This document shows, in pieces, positions 54,201 to 62,000 of a DNA stretch of 64,000 nucleotides. Every line of letters begins with the position of its first letter. Position 1 is the stretch's first letter. This DNA comes from Pyrocephalus nanus. Lineage: Eukaryota > Chordata > Aves > Passeriformes > Tyrannidae. Both the position numbers and the translations under genes were made by a program. A model generated the notes under the pieces. That model did no database searches. It was given only the letters and a program-made list of their open reading frames with translations, and was not told the DNA's origin. The stretch is from NCBI GenBank assembly GCA_038380795.1, contig CM076267.1:11825501-11889500 (forward strand), in the 5' to 3' direction.

Positions 54201-57200
54201 CAGCTTACTGTGATGTTGTTACAAAGACTTCTTCCTCTCTGTCAGATTCTTAAAACCATTAGGTTTGTGCCCTTTTAAAATTTGATCAGTCTTTCATGCA
54301 TAGATTTATTTAAAAAAAATGTCCTGTGTTACCTATAAATAGCATAAAATAGGTGTAGACTAGTAGCATCTTTTGGCCTGTTCAAGGATTGTTTTTAGAA
54401 CGAGAGAAGTTGGTGGACTGTAGAATTAATGTCAGTCTGGAAAGATGTTACCTGTAGCCAAAACCTTCAATAACTGCTTTCTGAGCAGTCAGTATGCATT
54501 TCACTAGTTGCTCTGGTTTCACTGTAATTGTGAAAAATACCTAATTGCATCCATAGTACACAGGAAATGTAACCCTAACTACCCTGCTGGTTTTGTTTGC
54601 ACCATAAAGAAGCAAAGATTCTGTATTCTTTGCCAGTTTGCCTTGAAGGAAAGCTAAGATTTTATTTTCAATACATTGCAAGTAAGAGCTTTGGCATCAA
54701 AGAGTTCTGCATATGACTCAAATTCAGTATTTTATGCAGCATTTTTTTCCCCTTCTGTAAAAAGAGCACTACTGTGCACCTACTAGTCTCTTACTAACAG
54801 GAACTTAGACTGTCCCTTGATTTAATTATCTTCTGATGATTTGTTGATTTGTCTTCCATTTCTGTGTATTTGTCTCCTAAATGTGCTTACTGTCAGACTG
54901 TGGAGTCTGTTCTGATCTGTTAATAATGTGTGATTCTAGACAGATATTACTGAAGCAACTGAGAATTTAGACCAAAATATTTCATTAGTATATTACCAGA
55001 CAACACTAAAATTCTCAGTTTACTTGGAAATTTGAAACCTCTGACACAAAGGAGACTTGAGAAACCTATTCTTTAGCTGAAAAAGACAGATGATTCAGTG
55101 ACCTTGACTCAGACAGAAACTAAGTGCCTCCCAAATGTGCACATTTCAAGTTATCTTCTGAAATCCAGAATACAGAAGAAAATAAAAGCAAAAGAAAATC
55201 CAAATGTCTGATGTAGATTTTTTAAAAAAAAATGTTAATGAAATTTTTTAATGTAAACCTTTAGCATTAATATCGTATTTCACTTATGTGTTTCAGCCGA
55301 GTCGAGTTAAAAAGGCTGTGTGAAATATTTACTCGCATGTTTGCTGACCCTCACAGCAAGGTAAGATCACAAAGGCTTGGCTCGTGCTCTTACATTACTA
55401 TGTGTACACACTGACACTGTTCCAAGAGGAGTGTTTTGTATTTCTACCCCTGCCATCTGCTGGGGGAAACTGGTATTTATAAATTTCCTTGATTTTCACC
55501 TGTTTTACAAGGAAGGGATGTGTCTCAGTCTCTTAGGTTGCTAGGAACCAGTCACTCCATGCTTCCTAAGGAGCAGGTCACCTCCTGGAGTGAGAATTTC
55601 ATTTTTATCTGCACTTCTTAGGGAGTCTCCTGGTGGTCCATGAAGGGTCATGAGAATCAGTCACTGGGGTTTGTGTGCTGGATACACCTGGGAGCAGTAT
55701 GGGGTCTCCCCAAGATACTATTCAGAATCTCACAATTCAATTCTTAAATATAGCACTTTGCCTTCTTTATAACACTGACATTTGAAGTTAAAGGGCGTGA
55801 CATGAATTTACAGACATTTCTTGAGAAAAAGTGGGCTGGGGATGGGGAAGTTGGGTCCATAGGCGTGTTCAGACCCAGTGGTCTTCTGTTAACAGGTAAG
55901 TGGGAGCAGGGAAAAGGGAAGAGGGAGTTTCATACCCTTTCCTTAGGAGGTTTGCTGTTGAGGGCAGCCAGTAATGTCTGGGTAAAAACATCTGCTGTTG
56001 GGTTAAATACAATTTGAGAAAGAATAAGTTTGTATAAATATTTGTACTTCAAGACCACTTGGTAAACCAGTTTTAATAAGTGGTTGTCAGGTGGAAATTA
56101 CCTGGGCAGGCAGGGTTTAGTATGTTATTGTGTAGAGTGAAGGTATAACTATTTGTTTGCAAAATATTTCCAATTTCTGAGTAAGGTGGGAGTTTATTGC
56201 ACTCTGGACTCAAGTATGTCCTTTCTGGCAGCAGTGATCTGTTACCTGCACTGTTTTTATCGAATTAGTGCTACAAACTTATTAGTTGTGGTGTTAAAAC
56301 ACATGTAAACTTTGTTCATGTAAATGTATATAAACATACATTACTTTCATGACTGAGGAGACTGGGTCTGATCCAAGGTATATAAAGTATATAAAGTAAC
56401 TCAGCTGAAAAGAGATTGTGTTTTAAGAAAATGTAAACTTTCAATGAATGTGTCTTTTATCTGTTGACAAACTGCATCTGAACAACCAGCCTTGATCACT
56501 ATGTGTGCTAACGAGTGGTTTGTTTTGTTGCATGGCCTGCTTTGCCGTGGAATTCACTACAGAGAGTAAGTGTTTTCTACCCCCTTCCTTCATTTGTTTC
56601 ATGTGGTATTTTAATACAACACATTTTAGACATGTCTTGTTTGATTTTGTTTTTTCAGAGCAATGTAGTTACTAAAATCATTCATTCATGAAACTGTTTA
56701 TAACAAAGTCATCCTAAATCTCAAATTGTAAACCCCTTCCCTTTGACTATTTTTATTTAAAGCACTGTATTTCTTTATGTGACACTTGTTTTGTTTATAG
56801 GTCTTCAGCATGTTTCTGGAAACCCTGGTTGATTTCATCATCATTCATAAAGATGACTTGCAGGACTGGCTTTTTGTTCTCCTGACCCAGTTGCTAAAGA
56901 AAATGGGAGCAGATTTGTTGGGGTCTGTGCAGGCAAAAGTTCAAAAAGCTCTGGATGTCACCAGGTAGAGTACTCAGATGGCAAATGTTACAGAGGTTTT
57001 TTTCAGGATTACAAGAAGGCAGGAACATTTTAAAAATCCAGCAGTGCTGTATAATTTTGAGGGCTCAGTCTTTATGAATACCAGAATAGAGGAGAACAAA
57101 GTTATGTCACAGTATTTCAAGCATTGAATTGAAAGGGCCTGTCTCTTGTAAATAAATAACTTTAAAGCATAAATTTTAAAACATGTAACTGATTATTTTG

Positions 57201-59067
57201 GAGCTTTGGGGAGGGTGTGCACTTAGATATGAATTTTTTTTTGACTGACAGGTACAAAAAATTTGCAGTATTCAGAATATGAAAGGGGCTTTATCACAGA
57301 GTTTGGAGCATCTTCAGTGTTGTTCAAACAGCAAATAACAGTCATGTCAGGATCAGACCTTGAATGCTCCTGCGATCTTCACACAATTCTGTGCTCCATG
57401 TCCTTTTTGAAGGATGTCCAGCACACGACACTGTTATAATAAAATTCAGCTCATTCTAGAAAATAGGATAATTAAAAAAAAAGTAATAATAATCTAGGAG
57501 AAAATAGGAAAGAGTAGGAAAAAAAGAGGAGAGAAATCAAAGCCAGGTATGAACTCCAAGGGAGAGATAAACCAGGCTGCTTCCAGAGATAAGGGAACAA
57601 AGCAGAGTCTGAAATGAAGAAGGAATGGTGTGCCAAAAGCTGGAGAAGTGTAGAGAGAGTAGGTAGAGTAACAGTGCATAAAGATACTGGTTTAGAACTT
57701 TTTTCCAGTATTATGGCAATGATCAGCTAATCCTTAGACTTGAAGTTTCTCTGGTTGATAGTAAATTAAGAAGAAGAAAAGAGTAAATGTTGAAATCTAG
57801 TGTGTAAGCTTTAATGTATTGAGCTAATTTTATCCTAAAAATTTTAATTTGCATTACATTTTTGCCTTTGTTTTCTTTGGACAGGGATTCTTTTCCATTT
57901 GATCAGCAGTTTAACATTTTGATGAGGTTTATTGTAGATCAGACCCAAACACCAAATCTGAAGGTCAGTATCAAAAGCCGTTTCACTAAAGCATCAACGT
58001 GCTTGTCTTACCTTGCTATGTCAGGCATACCATAAAGCATAGAACTCATGAGAAGATAATTAATTGTAAGTACACGCATGATACAGAAATTATATTGGCA
58101 ACTTTGATTAACACTCTCATTCTCCATTTTAATAAATGTAAATATCTTTAAAAGAGGGCCCTATAACTCATCCCAAGTCACTAAGAGTTGGGTTTTAAGC
58201 ACCCTGGAACGTTTTAAAATTTAGACATGGAATTCCTCTTCATCCTGATCTTGGTGGGAAGAAAACCTATCTGTGCAGGACAGAAGGGACCAGACTCCGA
58301 ACATCTGGGAAGCTGGGATCCCAAACACACCTTCACAAGTACTTGCTGCACAGATCAGGTGTAGCACGTGTAGGGTTTGGAGAAAAAAAACAGAGCTTTC
58401 TGTCATTGAATCCTCCCTGAGGGACACCGTTGTGCAGACTGTTTTTTTAGGAGGTTGCTGTTTCAGGCTATAGGAACACCACAAATTCTGGAAGTCATAT
58501 ACATTTATCTTCCAGAGACAGGAATATATTGGATGCCAGATGACTTTCTTCAATCACCCAAATGTTGGATCTTTTCAGACTCCAGCATCAGGCATTTGTT
58601 TTGAGACCAAAAGCTATGGTTTGGCATCTGGATCAATAGCTGCTGGTGGAAACAGCCTGGTGGAGTTCTGATCTGCTTTTGCAAATTTCAAGCCAGTTCT
58701 GATATTCCCTTCCAGACTCTTACTACACAAAACTTACCCCGGTAGAAAGTTGCTCTTTATTTTTGGGGTGTTGTAGATATGTCACAGGAATACTTCCCCT
58801 CTTTCCCCCCACCTTGCCGTGTGTGACATGACTGTTGTCAATCTGTAGTGGTATCTGTTTACTGTGGGATAAATCCATCTTTGCCAACCCCTGAGTTCAA
58901 CAAATTCCCTTTTCATTTCTCAGGTGAAAGTTGCTATCCTGAAGTATATTGAGTCCTTGGCAAGACAGATGGATCCAACAGACTTTGGAAACTCCAGTGA
59001 GACAAGGCTTGCTGTATCTAGAATTATAACTTGGACAACAGAACCAAAGAGCTCGGATGTGAGAAAG
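9182..59067 (+). CDS. CLASP1: CLASP1 gene, short-isoform start to first part of TOG3 (partial, 26 exons)
   Basis: CLASP1 binds microtubule plus ends and lattice, suppresses catastrophe and promotes rescue; it acts at the cell cortex, Golgi and kinetochores. Splicing all listed exons gives 854 codons with no stop and consistent phases. In order, residues of the short form are: alternative N terminus 1-13; basic Ser-rich stretch to about 70; TOG2 HEAT domain about 73-330, with the T1-loop Trp at 113; disordered basic linker about 335-660, with SKIP at 502-505 and SRIP at 525-528 for EB1 binding; start of TOG3 from about 660, with its T1-loop Trp at 682. Assignment to CLASP1 rather than CLASP2 rests on recalled human sequence: [25 protein letters not shown] and [10 protein letters not shown] belong to CLASP1. 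The gene is cut on both sides: the TOG1 exons of the long form are not in the window, and the coding exon expected next (remaining TOG3) is not found before 64000. Confidence 0.96.
9219..12657 (+). other. Intron
   Basis: AT-rich intron. It holds a 21-base A run (9570-9590), a 15-base T run (11152-11166) and a 12-base T run (11453-11464). No exon or recognisable transposon was seen. Confidence 0.8.
12658..12810 (+). CDS. CLASP1: CLASP1 exon, basic Ser-rich stretch before TOG2
   Basis: Encodes [19 protein letters not shown], then [20 protein letters not shown] and SAPLGSKSS. Acceptor TTTGGCAG, donor GTAAGC, phase 1 at both ends. This is the exon where long and short isoforms meet: the split first codon becomes Tyr after the alternative first exon, or Asp after a G-ending TOG1 exon, as in human SANDK. 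Low-complexity Ser/Arg composition suggests disorder. [10 protein letters not shown] is diagnostic for CLASP1. Confidence 0.96.
12811..13733 (+). other. Intron
   Basis: Contains an 18-base tandem duplication (13241-13258 and 13259-13276, unit beginning TAATTCTACATGTG). Nothing else recognised. Confidence 0.8.
13734..13807 (+). CDS. CLASP1: CLASP1 exon, start of TOG2 ([10 protein letters not shown])
   Basis: Encodes [20 protein letters not shown] and PTVQ. The acceptor is a NAGNAG (CAGCAG at 13731-13736): splicing at 13734 gives SSTAKEG, splicing at 13737 gives SSTKEG, one residue shorter. Donor GTAAGT, ends in phase 0. [10 protein letters not shown] leads into the first HEAT repeat of TOG2. 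Confidence 0.95.
13808..14613 (+). other. Intron
   Basis: Ordinary intron sequence; nothing else recognised. Confidence 0.8.
14614..14706 (+). CDS. CLASP1: CLASP1 exon, TOG2 first HEAT repeat
   Basis: 31 codons, phase 0-0: [20 protein letters not shown], then [13 protein letters not shown] carries the tryptophan (residue 113 of the short form) of the first intra-HEAT loop, the conserved tubulin-facing position of TOG domains. Recalled human CLASP1 reads RVNALKK where this gene has RVSALKK across the junction. Confidence 0.97.
14707..16024 (+). other. Intron
   Basis: AT-rich; nothing recognised beyond splice signals. Confidence 0.8.
16025..16170 (+). CDS. CLASP1: CLASP1 exon, TOG2 HEAT repeats
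   Basis: Encodes [20 protein letters not shown], then the [19 protein letters not shown] helix and [10 protein letters not shown]. Starts phase 0, ends phase 2 at GTAAGT. AEYDNFF and GAFKL are the CLASP1 versions (CLASP2 has AQYDCFF and GALKL). Confidence 0.97.
16171..16902 (+). other. Intron
   Basis: No feature recognised. An open frame from 16790 runs through the acceptor into the exon, but it has no splice support. Confidence 0.8.
16903..17038 (+). CDS. CLASP1: CLASP1 exon, TOG2 HEAT repeats
   Basis: Encodes [40 protein letters not shown] and RLIIR; the first base completes Gly from the previous exon. Ends phase 0 at [15 protein letters not shown] and SGVVAVRLI match CLASP1 rather than CLASP2 (VPTLFNLVP, SGCAAIRFI). 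Confidence 0.97.
17039..17738 (+). other. Intron
   Basis: No feature recognised. Confidence 0.8.
17739..17809 (+). CDS. CLASP1: CLASP1 exon, TOG2 HEAT repeat
   Basis: Encodes [20 protein letters not shown] and AVR plus two bases. Acceptor TTCTTCCAG, donor GTGAGA. SNCTSKS is a conserved CLASP TOG2 inter-helix loop. Confidence 0.97.
17810..18738 (+). other. Intron
   Basis: No feature recognised; strong T/C-rich tract before the 18739 acceptor. Confidence 0.8.
18739..18798 (+). CDS. CLASP1: CLASP1 exon, TOG2 HEAT repeat
   Basis: Encodes [19 protein letters not shown], with split Arg codons on both sides (phase 2-2, 60 nt). The exon is symmetric, but skipping it would delete a structural HEAT helix, so it is probably constitutive. 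Confidence 0.97.
18799..19490 (+). other. Intron
   Basis: No feature recognised. Confidence 0.8.
19491..19568 (+). CDS. CLASP1: CLASP1 exon, TOG2 HEAT repeat
   Basis: Encodes [20 protein letters not shown] and RIEAR with split codons at both ends (phase 2-2, 78 nt). The HISVLAET variant marks CLASP1 (CLASP2 has HAAVLVET). Confidence 0.97.
19569..21181 (+). other. Intron with a CR1 fragment
   Basis: Apart from the CR1-like piece listed separately, no feature recognised. Confidence 0.8.
19900..20110 (+). mobile_element. CR1-type LINE 3' end, truncated and old
   Basis: The stretch reads like the 3' untranslated end of an avian CR1: GAGGGTGGTCAGATACTG, then GGCTTCCTAGAGAGGTGGTC, then a TTGGTCAG...GAACTAGATG block and GGTCCCATCCAG. 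It is diverged, truncated at the 5' side and lacks any reverse transcriptase frame. It lies in the same orientation as CLASP1, inside an intron. Ends are approximate. Confidence 0.75.
21182..21349 (+). CDS. CLASP1: CLASP1 exon, end of TOG2 and start of linker
   Basis: Encodes [40 protein letters not shown] and [15 protein letters not shown]. The first 35 or so residues finish TOG2; the serine-rich end starts the disordered linker. Donor GTAGGT, phase 2 at both ends. YWGFHSHFS is the CLASP1 form (CLASP2 YMGLRNHFP). Confidence 0.97.
21350..22060 (+). other. Intron
   Basis: Strongly AT-rich from about 21475; no feature recognised. Confidence 0.8.
22061..22110 (+). CDS. CLASP1: CLASP1 exon, linker ([11 protein letters not shown])
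   Basis: 50 nt, phase 2 to phase 1: completes Asn, then [16 protein letters not shown]. Acceptor CTTCCAG, donor GTGAGA. It is the exon that changes the linker phase to 1, so it cannot be skipped alone without a frameshift. It has an S-P site (SPTG) and basic residues of the kind that help CLASP bind the acidic microtubule surface. Confidence 0.96.
22111..23304 (+). other. Intron
   Basis: No feature recognised. Confidence 0.8.
23305..23475 (+). CDS. CLASP1: CLASP1 exon, linker ([13 protein letters not shown])
   Basis: 171 nt, phase 1-1. Encodes [40 protein letters not shown] and [16 protein letters not shown]. The SLQRSRSD block is shared by both paralogs; [12 protein letters not shown] is specific to CLASP1. 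First of the symmetric phase 1-1 exons. Confidence 0.96.
23476..25135 (+). other. Intron with one candidate cassette
   Basis: Contains the candidate 51-nt cassette at 23913-23963. Nothing else recognised. Confidence 0.75.
23913..23963 (+). CDS. CLASP1: Candidate cassette exon (51 nt), unconfirmed
   Basis: Between an AG after a T/C-rich tract (CACTTTCTGTTTCACAAAAG) and a modest donor (GTATCT at 23964) lies a stop-free 51-nt stretch that fits phase 1-1. After the preceding exon it would read [17 protein letters not shown], a basic Ser/Gly/Arg composition like the surrounding linker. It carries four CpGs within about 25 bases in CpG-poor intron. I do not recall this peptide in any CLASP1 isoform, the acceptor and donor are mediocre, and a 17-codon frame is easily open by chance. 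Confidence 0.33.
   Translation, partial: REMQEEVGLTVPPDRA
25136..25159 (+). CDS. CLASP1: CLASP1 24-nt microexon (DGTTSKPEG)
   Basis: Phase 1-1; with split codons reads [14 protein letters not shown]2 has a related block (DGTASEDG), and human CLASP1 isoforms carry DGTTTKAEG in my recall. The acceptor TTTGCCTAAAG is weak and has UGC close to the AG; donor GTAAGC is strong. Two TGCATG hexamers lie 105 and 117 bases downstream (25264, 25276), the usual placement for RBFOX-promoted inclusion. Confidence 0.9.
25264..25281 (+). promoter_or_regulatory. Paired TGCATG (RBFOX-type) elements
   Basis: TGCATG at 25264-25269 and again at 25276-25281, downstream of the 24-nt microexon. UGCAUG is the RBFOX recognition hexamer; downstream intronic sites usually promote inclusion in neurons and muscle. 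Function here is inferred from position. Confidence 0.5.
25453..25535. repeat. A-rich low-complexity stretch
   Basis: Imperfect CAAAA/AAACA units over about 80 bases. It could be the decayed tail of a retroposed element, but no element body is recognisable beside it. Confidence 0.7.
32236..32343 (+). CDS. CLASP1: CLASP1 exon, linker ([11 protein letters not shown])
   Basis: 108 nt, phase 1-1. Encodes [20 protein letters not shown], then [15 protein letters not shown]. Strongly basic, with the [12 protein letters not shown] block shared with CLASP2 (GRSRTKMVSQSQ). Contains a T-P site. Confidence 0.96.
32344..33886 (+). other. Intron
   Basis: No feature recognised. Confidence 0.8.
33887..33913 (+). 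CDS. CLASP1: CLASP1 27-nt microexon (RSRSANPAG)
   Basis: Phase 1-1; with split codons reads RSRSANPAG, identical to the human CLASP1 segment I recall, and joins AGSRSSSPG in the next exon. The acceptor ATAATCAAG is weak; two TGC triplets (CTTTTTGCCTG, GGTCTGCCC) lie 17-35 bases upstream. Donor GTAAGA. Weak acceptor plus small size suggest regulated inclusion. Confidence 0.92.
33914..35524 (+). other. Intron
   Basis: Contains short A runs (around 34550-34568 and 34662). No other feature recognised. Confidence 0.8.
35525..35692 (+). CDS. CLASP1: CLASP1 exon with first EB1-binding motif (SKIP)
   Basis: 168 nt, phase 1-1. Encodes [40 protein letters not shown] and [19 protein letters not shown] at residues 502-505 of the short form is an S-x-I-P motif flanked by basic residues, the signature for EB1 binding and plus-end tracking. 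Serines 507, 511 and 515 are spaced by four, and the last is followed by Pro: the layout of a GSK3 ladder primed by a proline-directed kinase. Confidence 0.96.
35693..40772 (+). other. Intron (5.1 kb)
   Basis: AT-rich, notably so at 36100-36650. Has an imperfect 27-base tandem duplication (39971-39997 and 39998-40024, unit CAAACATCT...GTAGG). No exon recognised. Confidence 0.75.
40763..40768 (+). promoter_or_regulatory. TGCATG overlapping the acceptor region of the SRIP exon
   Basis: The hexamer sits two bases before the AG at 40771-40772, inside the 3' splice site. An RBFOX protein bound there would be expected to block U2AF and favour skipping. Inference from position. Confidence 0.4.
40773..40880 (+). 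CDS. CLASP1: CLASP1 exon with second EB1-binding motif (SRIP)
   Basis: 108 nt, phase 1-1. Encodes [20 protein letters not shown], then [19 protein letters not shown] at residues 525-528. Serines 533, 537, 541, 545 and 549 are each four apart, and 549 is followed by Pro: a five-step GSK3-type ladder. In CLASP2, phosphorylation of this region by GSK3 is known to reduce microtubule binding. The acceptor contains TGCATG four bases before the AG. Confidence 0.96.
40881..44455 (+). other. Intron (3.6 kb)
   Basis: AT-rich. Two imperfect inverted repeats occur at 43720-43888. No exon recognised. Confidence 0.75.
43720..43888. repeat. Overlapping imperfect inverted repeats
   Basis: AACAATTTGTATACATGT (43720-43737) is nearly the reverse complement of ACATGTATACACAATTTGTT (43807-43826). 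The latter, with its left flank, is also close to the reverse complement of 43867-43888. It could fold, or be the relic of a small DNA transposon; no target-site duplication was identified. Confidence 0.35.
44456..44518 (+). CDS. CLASP1: CLASP1 63-nt cassette exon ([14 protein letters not shown])
   Basis: Phase 1-1. With split codons reads [20 protein letters not shown] then S. CLASP2 has the homologous block ASRHHSRSTGALYA, so the exon predates the paralog split; recalled human CLASP1 isoforms with and without it exist. Donor GTGAAC is weak (A at +5), and TGCATG lies at 44535-44540, 16 bases past the exon, which fits RBFOX-assisted inclusion. Confidence 0.93.
44519..48305 (+). other. Intron (3.8 kb)
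   Basis: AT-rich; no exon, repeat or RNA gene recognised apart from the TGCATG at its start. Confidence 0.75.
44535..44540 (+). promoter_or_regulatory. TGCATG just downstream of the 63-nt cassette
   Basis: RBFOX-type hexamer in the downstream intron next to a weak donor. Function inferred from position. Confidence 0.45.
48306..48409 (+). CDS. CLASP1: CLASP1 exon, linker ([10 protein letters not shown])
   Basis: 104 nt, phase 1 to phase 0. Encodes [20 protein letters not shown], then [24 protein letters not shown] is diagnostic for CLASP1. This exon ends the run of phase 1-1 exons, so it is needed to keep frame and should be constitutive. [21 protein letters not shown] is probably a short helix before TOG3. 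Confidence 0.96.
48410..50794 (+). other. Intron
   Basis: No feature recognised. An open frame continues from the exon for about 16 codons past the donor, then stops; retention would truncate the protein. Confidence 0.75.
50795..50818 (+). CDS. CLASP1: CLASP1 24-nt microexon (LLGDSRSK)
   Basis: Eight codons, phase 0-0, between VADAL and [10 protein letters not shown]. Identical to the human CLASP1 microexon I recall. The acceptor CCTGCCTACAG has UGC seven bases before the exon, like the 25136 microexon; donor GTACTA is weak. Small size, symmetric phase and weak donor suggest regulated inclusion. Confidence 0.93.
50819..51732 (+). other. Intron
   Basis: Contains a 15-base T run at 51347-51361. 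Nothing else recognised. Confidence 0.8.
51733..51977 (+). CDS. CLASP1: CLASP1 exon, linker end and start of TOG3
   Basis: 245 nt, phase 0 to 2; the largest exon here. Encodes [60 protein letters not shown] and [20 protein letters not shown]. The acidic/serine block is linker; [10 protein letters not shown] begins TOG3. Trp 682 (short form) in NWSERKEG is the conserved first-loop tryptophan. Confidence 0.97.
51978..55296 (+). other. Intron (3.3 kb)
   Basis: AT-rich; no exon, repeat or RNA gene recognised. Confidence 0.75.
55297..55360 (+). CDS. CLASP1: CLASP1 exon, TOG3 ([12 protein letters not shown])
   Basis: 64 nt, phase 2 to 0. Completes Ser, then [20 protein letters not shown] and K. 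Donor GTAAGA. Identical to the human CLASP1 segment I recall. Confidence 0.97.
55361..56800 (+). other. Intron with a probable 3-nt microexon
   Basis: Apart from the microexon at 56573 and TGCATG at 56529-56534, nothing recognised. Confidence 0.75.
56573..56575 (+). CDS. CLASP1: Probable CLASP1 3-nt microexon (one Arg)
   Basis: The string ACTACAG-AGA-GTAAGT places a good acceptor and a near-perfect donor three bases apart. AGA encodes Arg in phase 0-0 between HSK and VFSMF. Recalled human CLASP1 reads ADPHSKRVFSMF, and CLASP2 is known with and without this Arg, whereas the flanking exons here encode SK and VF directly. UGC triplets and one UGCAUG lie within 45 bases upstream, as seen at neuronal microexons. 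Confidence 0.75.
56801..56964 (+). CDS. CLASP1: CLASP1 exon, TOG3 HEAT repeats
   Basis: 164 nt, phase 0 to 2. Encodes [40 protein letters not shown] and [22 protein letters not shown] is the CLASP1 form (CLASP2 FIQVHKDD). The acceptor is GTTTATAG. Confidence 0.97.
56965..57884 (+). other. Intron
   Basis: Purine-rich stretch around 57470-57660; nothing else recognised. Confidence 0.8.
57885..57963 (+). CDS. CLASP1: CLASP1 exon, TOG3 ([10 protein letters not shown])
   Basis: 79 nt, phase 2 to 0. Encodes [20 protein letters not shown], then QTPNLK. Donor [21 protein letters not shown] is the CLASP1 form (CLASP2 [15 protein letters not shown]). Confidence 0.97.
57964..58923 (+). other. Intron
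   Basis: No feature recognised. Confidence 0.8.
58924..59067 (+). CDS. CLASP1: CLASP1 exon, TOG3 HEAT repeats; last exon in window
   Basis: 144 nt, phase 0-0. Encodes [40 protein letters not shown] and PKSSDVRK. Human CLASP1 in my recall has DFVNSS where this gene has DFGNSS. Donor GTAAGC. The exon expected next (AAQIVLISLFELN) is not found before 64000. Confidence 0.97.
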
Positions 59068-62000
59068 GTAAGCCAAAGTGATGCAGTAATTATTGGTCTT
59101 CAAAAAGGAGAAAAAATCTAAAGAAACCTGCCATGAAGATAATGAAAAAATCAGTGATTAAATTCTAACTGAAAAAAAACCCTGATTTTGCATACCTTGC
59201 TGTCCAAGTGAAATTGTCAACTCATTATAGACACAATTTTGAAGCATTTCTTCATATATTTTTTCCTAGTCAGTACTTAATCTCTGTGTGACTTTACTAT
59301 TACCATGCAAAAAGAGATGATGATAGTTTGAAAATTTGCTTTTTCTTAAGCAGTCTGGAAATATCTCTAGGTGTTTTTTTTTTTGTTTAGGTGAAGGCTC
59401 TGTGCTTTGTAGACTGAAATGTAGCACAACTTCAGTGTTATAATATTGTTAAAAGAAAGTAAACAAATCAGTTAGCTGCCAGGGGCTCTCAGCCCTTCTC
59501 TTTTAAGAGCTGTGTGTTTATCTCTACCTGGAAAAATCTGACACAATTAGGTCAGGCCTTGGTAATAGTTACCTTGTTCTTTATCTTGCACAGATGCAAG
59601 TGTCAGGCAAGCTAAAATGGGGAAGACAGGGGTACTCATCTCTCCCAGGAGAAAAGTGAGACTTGGTTTCTGTACCTGGAATCTGTAACACAATTTAAAA
59701 TTACCTTCTATTCCTAGTAGGAGTGAAAGACTTTGAGATGTACTTGGGTTAAAAAAAATAAACAAGCAAACAAACCACCAAACTTTAATAATTCCAGAAT
59801 GTAAAAATTGTATGAGAATTTGACACTATATACACATAAAATGCCAGCTTAATATTAGAGTAACGTGATTTTATGACTTTGGAAGTAATTAAATTATTTT
59901 TATTTTATTCCAATTAAAAGATTACTGGGTATCAGATGTGCTGCCACTGCAGCATTATGATAGCTGAAACAAGGCTTCAGAGAAGCTCTTTGGGTGTGTG
60001 CTGTTTGCTTGCTCACATAGAGATGATTGGTTCTAGAGAAAAATGTCTTGTCCTCTTTTCTGAAGACTTTCTGCAGGGATTATTCACAGCAGTGTAACTG
60101 AAATTTGCTTCTTTAAGGTAGACTGCCTCAGGGAAAAAAAAGGGGACTTTAAATCCTGGACTTAGATCTGGAATATGCACTTGCATTTTAATGTCTGCAT
60201 GTCCAAAGTCAGAAAGAATTGAGCAGTCAAAGCAGCTGCTTCTCTGTTAGAGTTCAGGTAAACCTTAAGCAGCTTCCTCTCCTGGAGCTGTAATTAAGTA
60301 GAAATACACATCGAAAAGCAAACTCTCTGCATACTGCTCAGCAATTTCAGGAAAAATATTCCACCGTTAGGGGTCATCATTGCTGCATGCAGGGTGGAGC
60401 GAGGAGTATCTGCTGCAGCTGAAGGAGGTGGCTGTTCCCTGTGGGATGTGGGGAGCGGTTGTTCACAGCGTGGTGTCCGTCATTCCGTCTCTTTCAATGG
60501 CTTGCAGAGCTCTGGCAAAACTTCCAGCAGACTCCACCTGAGCAGTGCTTGGGCAAGAGCCTTGGGCTTGACAAGAGATTACTGAATCGAAATTATTTTT
60601 ATTAAACCTGCATGTGACTTGGATTTACCTTTGATGCCTGTAGCTTTCAAATAAATTATTACACAGTTAAGCTAACTTAGGCTGCTAAAAACGAATACTC
60701 AGGTCATCTTTATTTCATCATACCGTTGCTGTATTATGCTTTTATTGAGAACATAGTACAAACCACAGGCTTTAGAAGAAACAGTGCAGCAAAGGATTTA
60801 TAAGCAATCATTGGCCGTTATGTCTGTCAGGACTGTAGTTAACAGACTAATAAATTCATTATGCAGTAGTGAACTGGATTATCAAGGGCCAACCCTGGCA
60901 GGTGAAATGTTCTGAAGAATATGATTAAAAAATTGCCCTTGTTTTATTTCGGACTGTAACTTGGGAAAAAAAGAAGTACCTTTTTTTGAAATGAATAAAG
61001 ATGATGCATTTAAGCATCAGAAGATTCTGTCCTTGTGGAGGTTATTATGGTGGCCTTCAAGATCTGAGGTTTTCTAAATGTAGAGCAGACCATGAATTGT
61101 AAACACTGTGATGACCTAAAAATGGAGAGAGTAGTTGAGGTTACTGGGGAGAGGGAAAAGAACTAGTTCCATCTTGATATGATTGAAGTACCACAAGAGG
61201 CCTTTAAAAAGTGTAAAATAGGGTAGTTTTTGAATAGGATCCAGACTTGAGACTACCAGTGCAATCAGCTCAGGCCCTGCAACCTGACAGGAGTGCACAT
61301 TATTTTTGGTACTGAGGACTCTTGGCTGGTGTGGTCCAGTCCACATGTACGACTGTGGCTGACTTGGTGGGACAGTGATGATGATGCTCAGCTACTCATG
61401 GAGGCAGGGGCTCTTTCCCCCAAGAAATATGGTTCCACATGTCCTTCTTACCTTCAGTTTGAGTTACTGAATGCTATCTTAAAACAAGTGTCATTTGTGT
61501 GTGTGACTACCATGCTGTTATGTCTTGATTTTACCTTTGAGCAGAGACAGTTGAAACAAGTTTCACTTATGCTGGTGATCTCTGTCAGTGAACAAAGTAT
61601 GTGGCTGTTGTGTGCACATGGCAGTTAGTTGTGCAGATCTGATCCTATGGTAGCAATCAAGGTGTCTGTTCAAGAAGTGGATTATATTTTCAGTCAGTGC
61701 TGAGATTATCCTTTTATTAGTGATCATCTGTCCACTACTGCTCTACTATGTGTGGTGGTCATGGAGATATCCAGCCTCCTAGCGTTGAGGCACTGAGGAA
61801 AATAGAGCCAAAAATGTCATTTAGTCCAAAACTTTTTTCAAACTGAATGATAAAGCTTTACTAATAATTTTGTGCATTTTTGGTACAACTACTTGAGCAC
61901 ACTTAATGAGCACACTTAACCAGCCTGACCCTTGGCTTGAACTACAGATCATGTTTTCTAGCCGGTGAAATCAGAAAAAGTCAAAGGAAATGCTGTTGTG

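Noticed and set aside
9182..59067. CLASP2 as the identity of the gene
   Set aside because: TOG2 and linker residues match CLASP1 wherever the paralogs differ ([43 protein letters not shown]).
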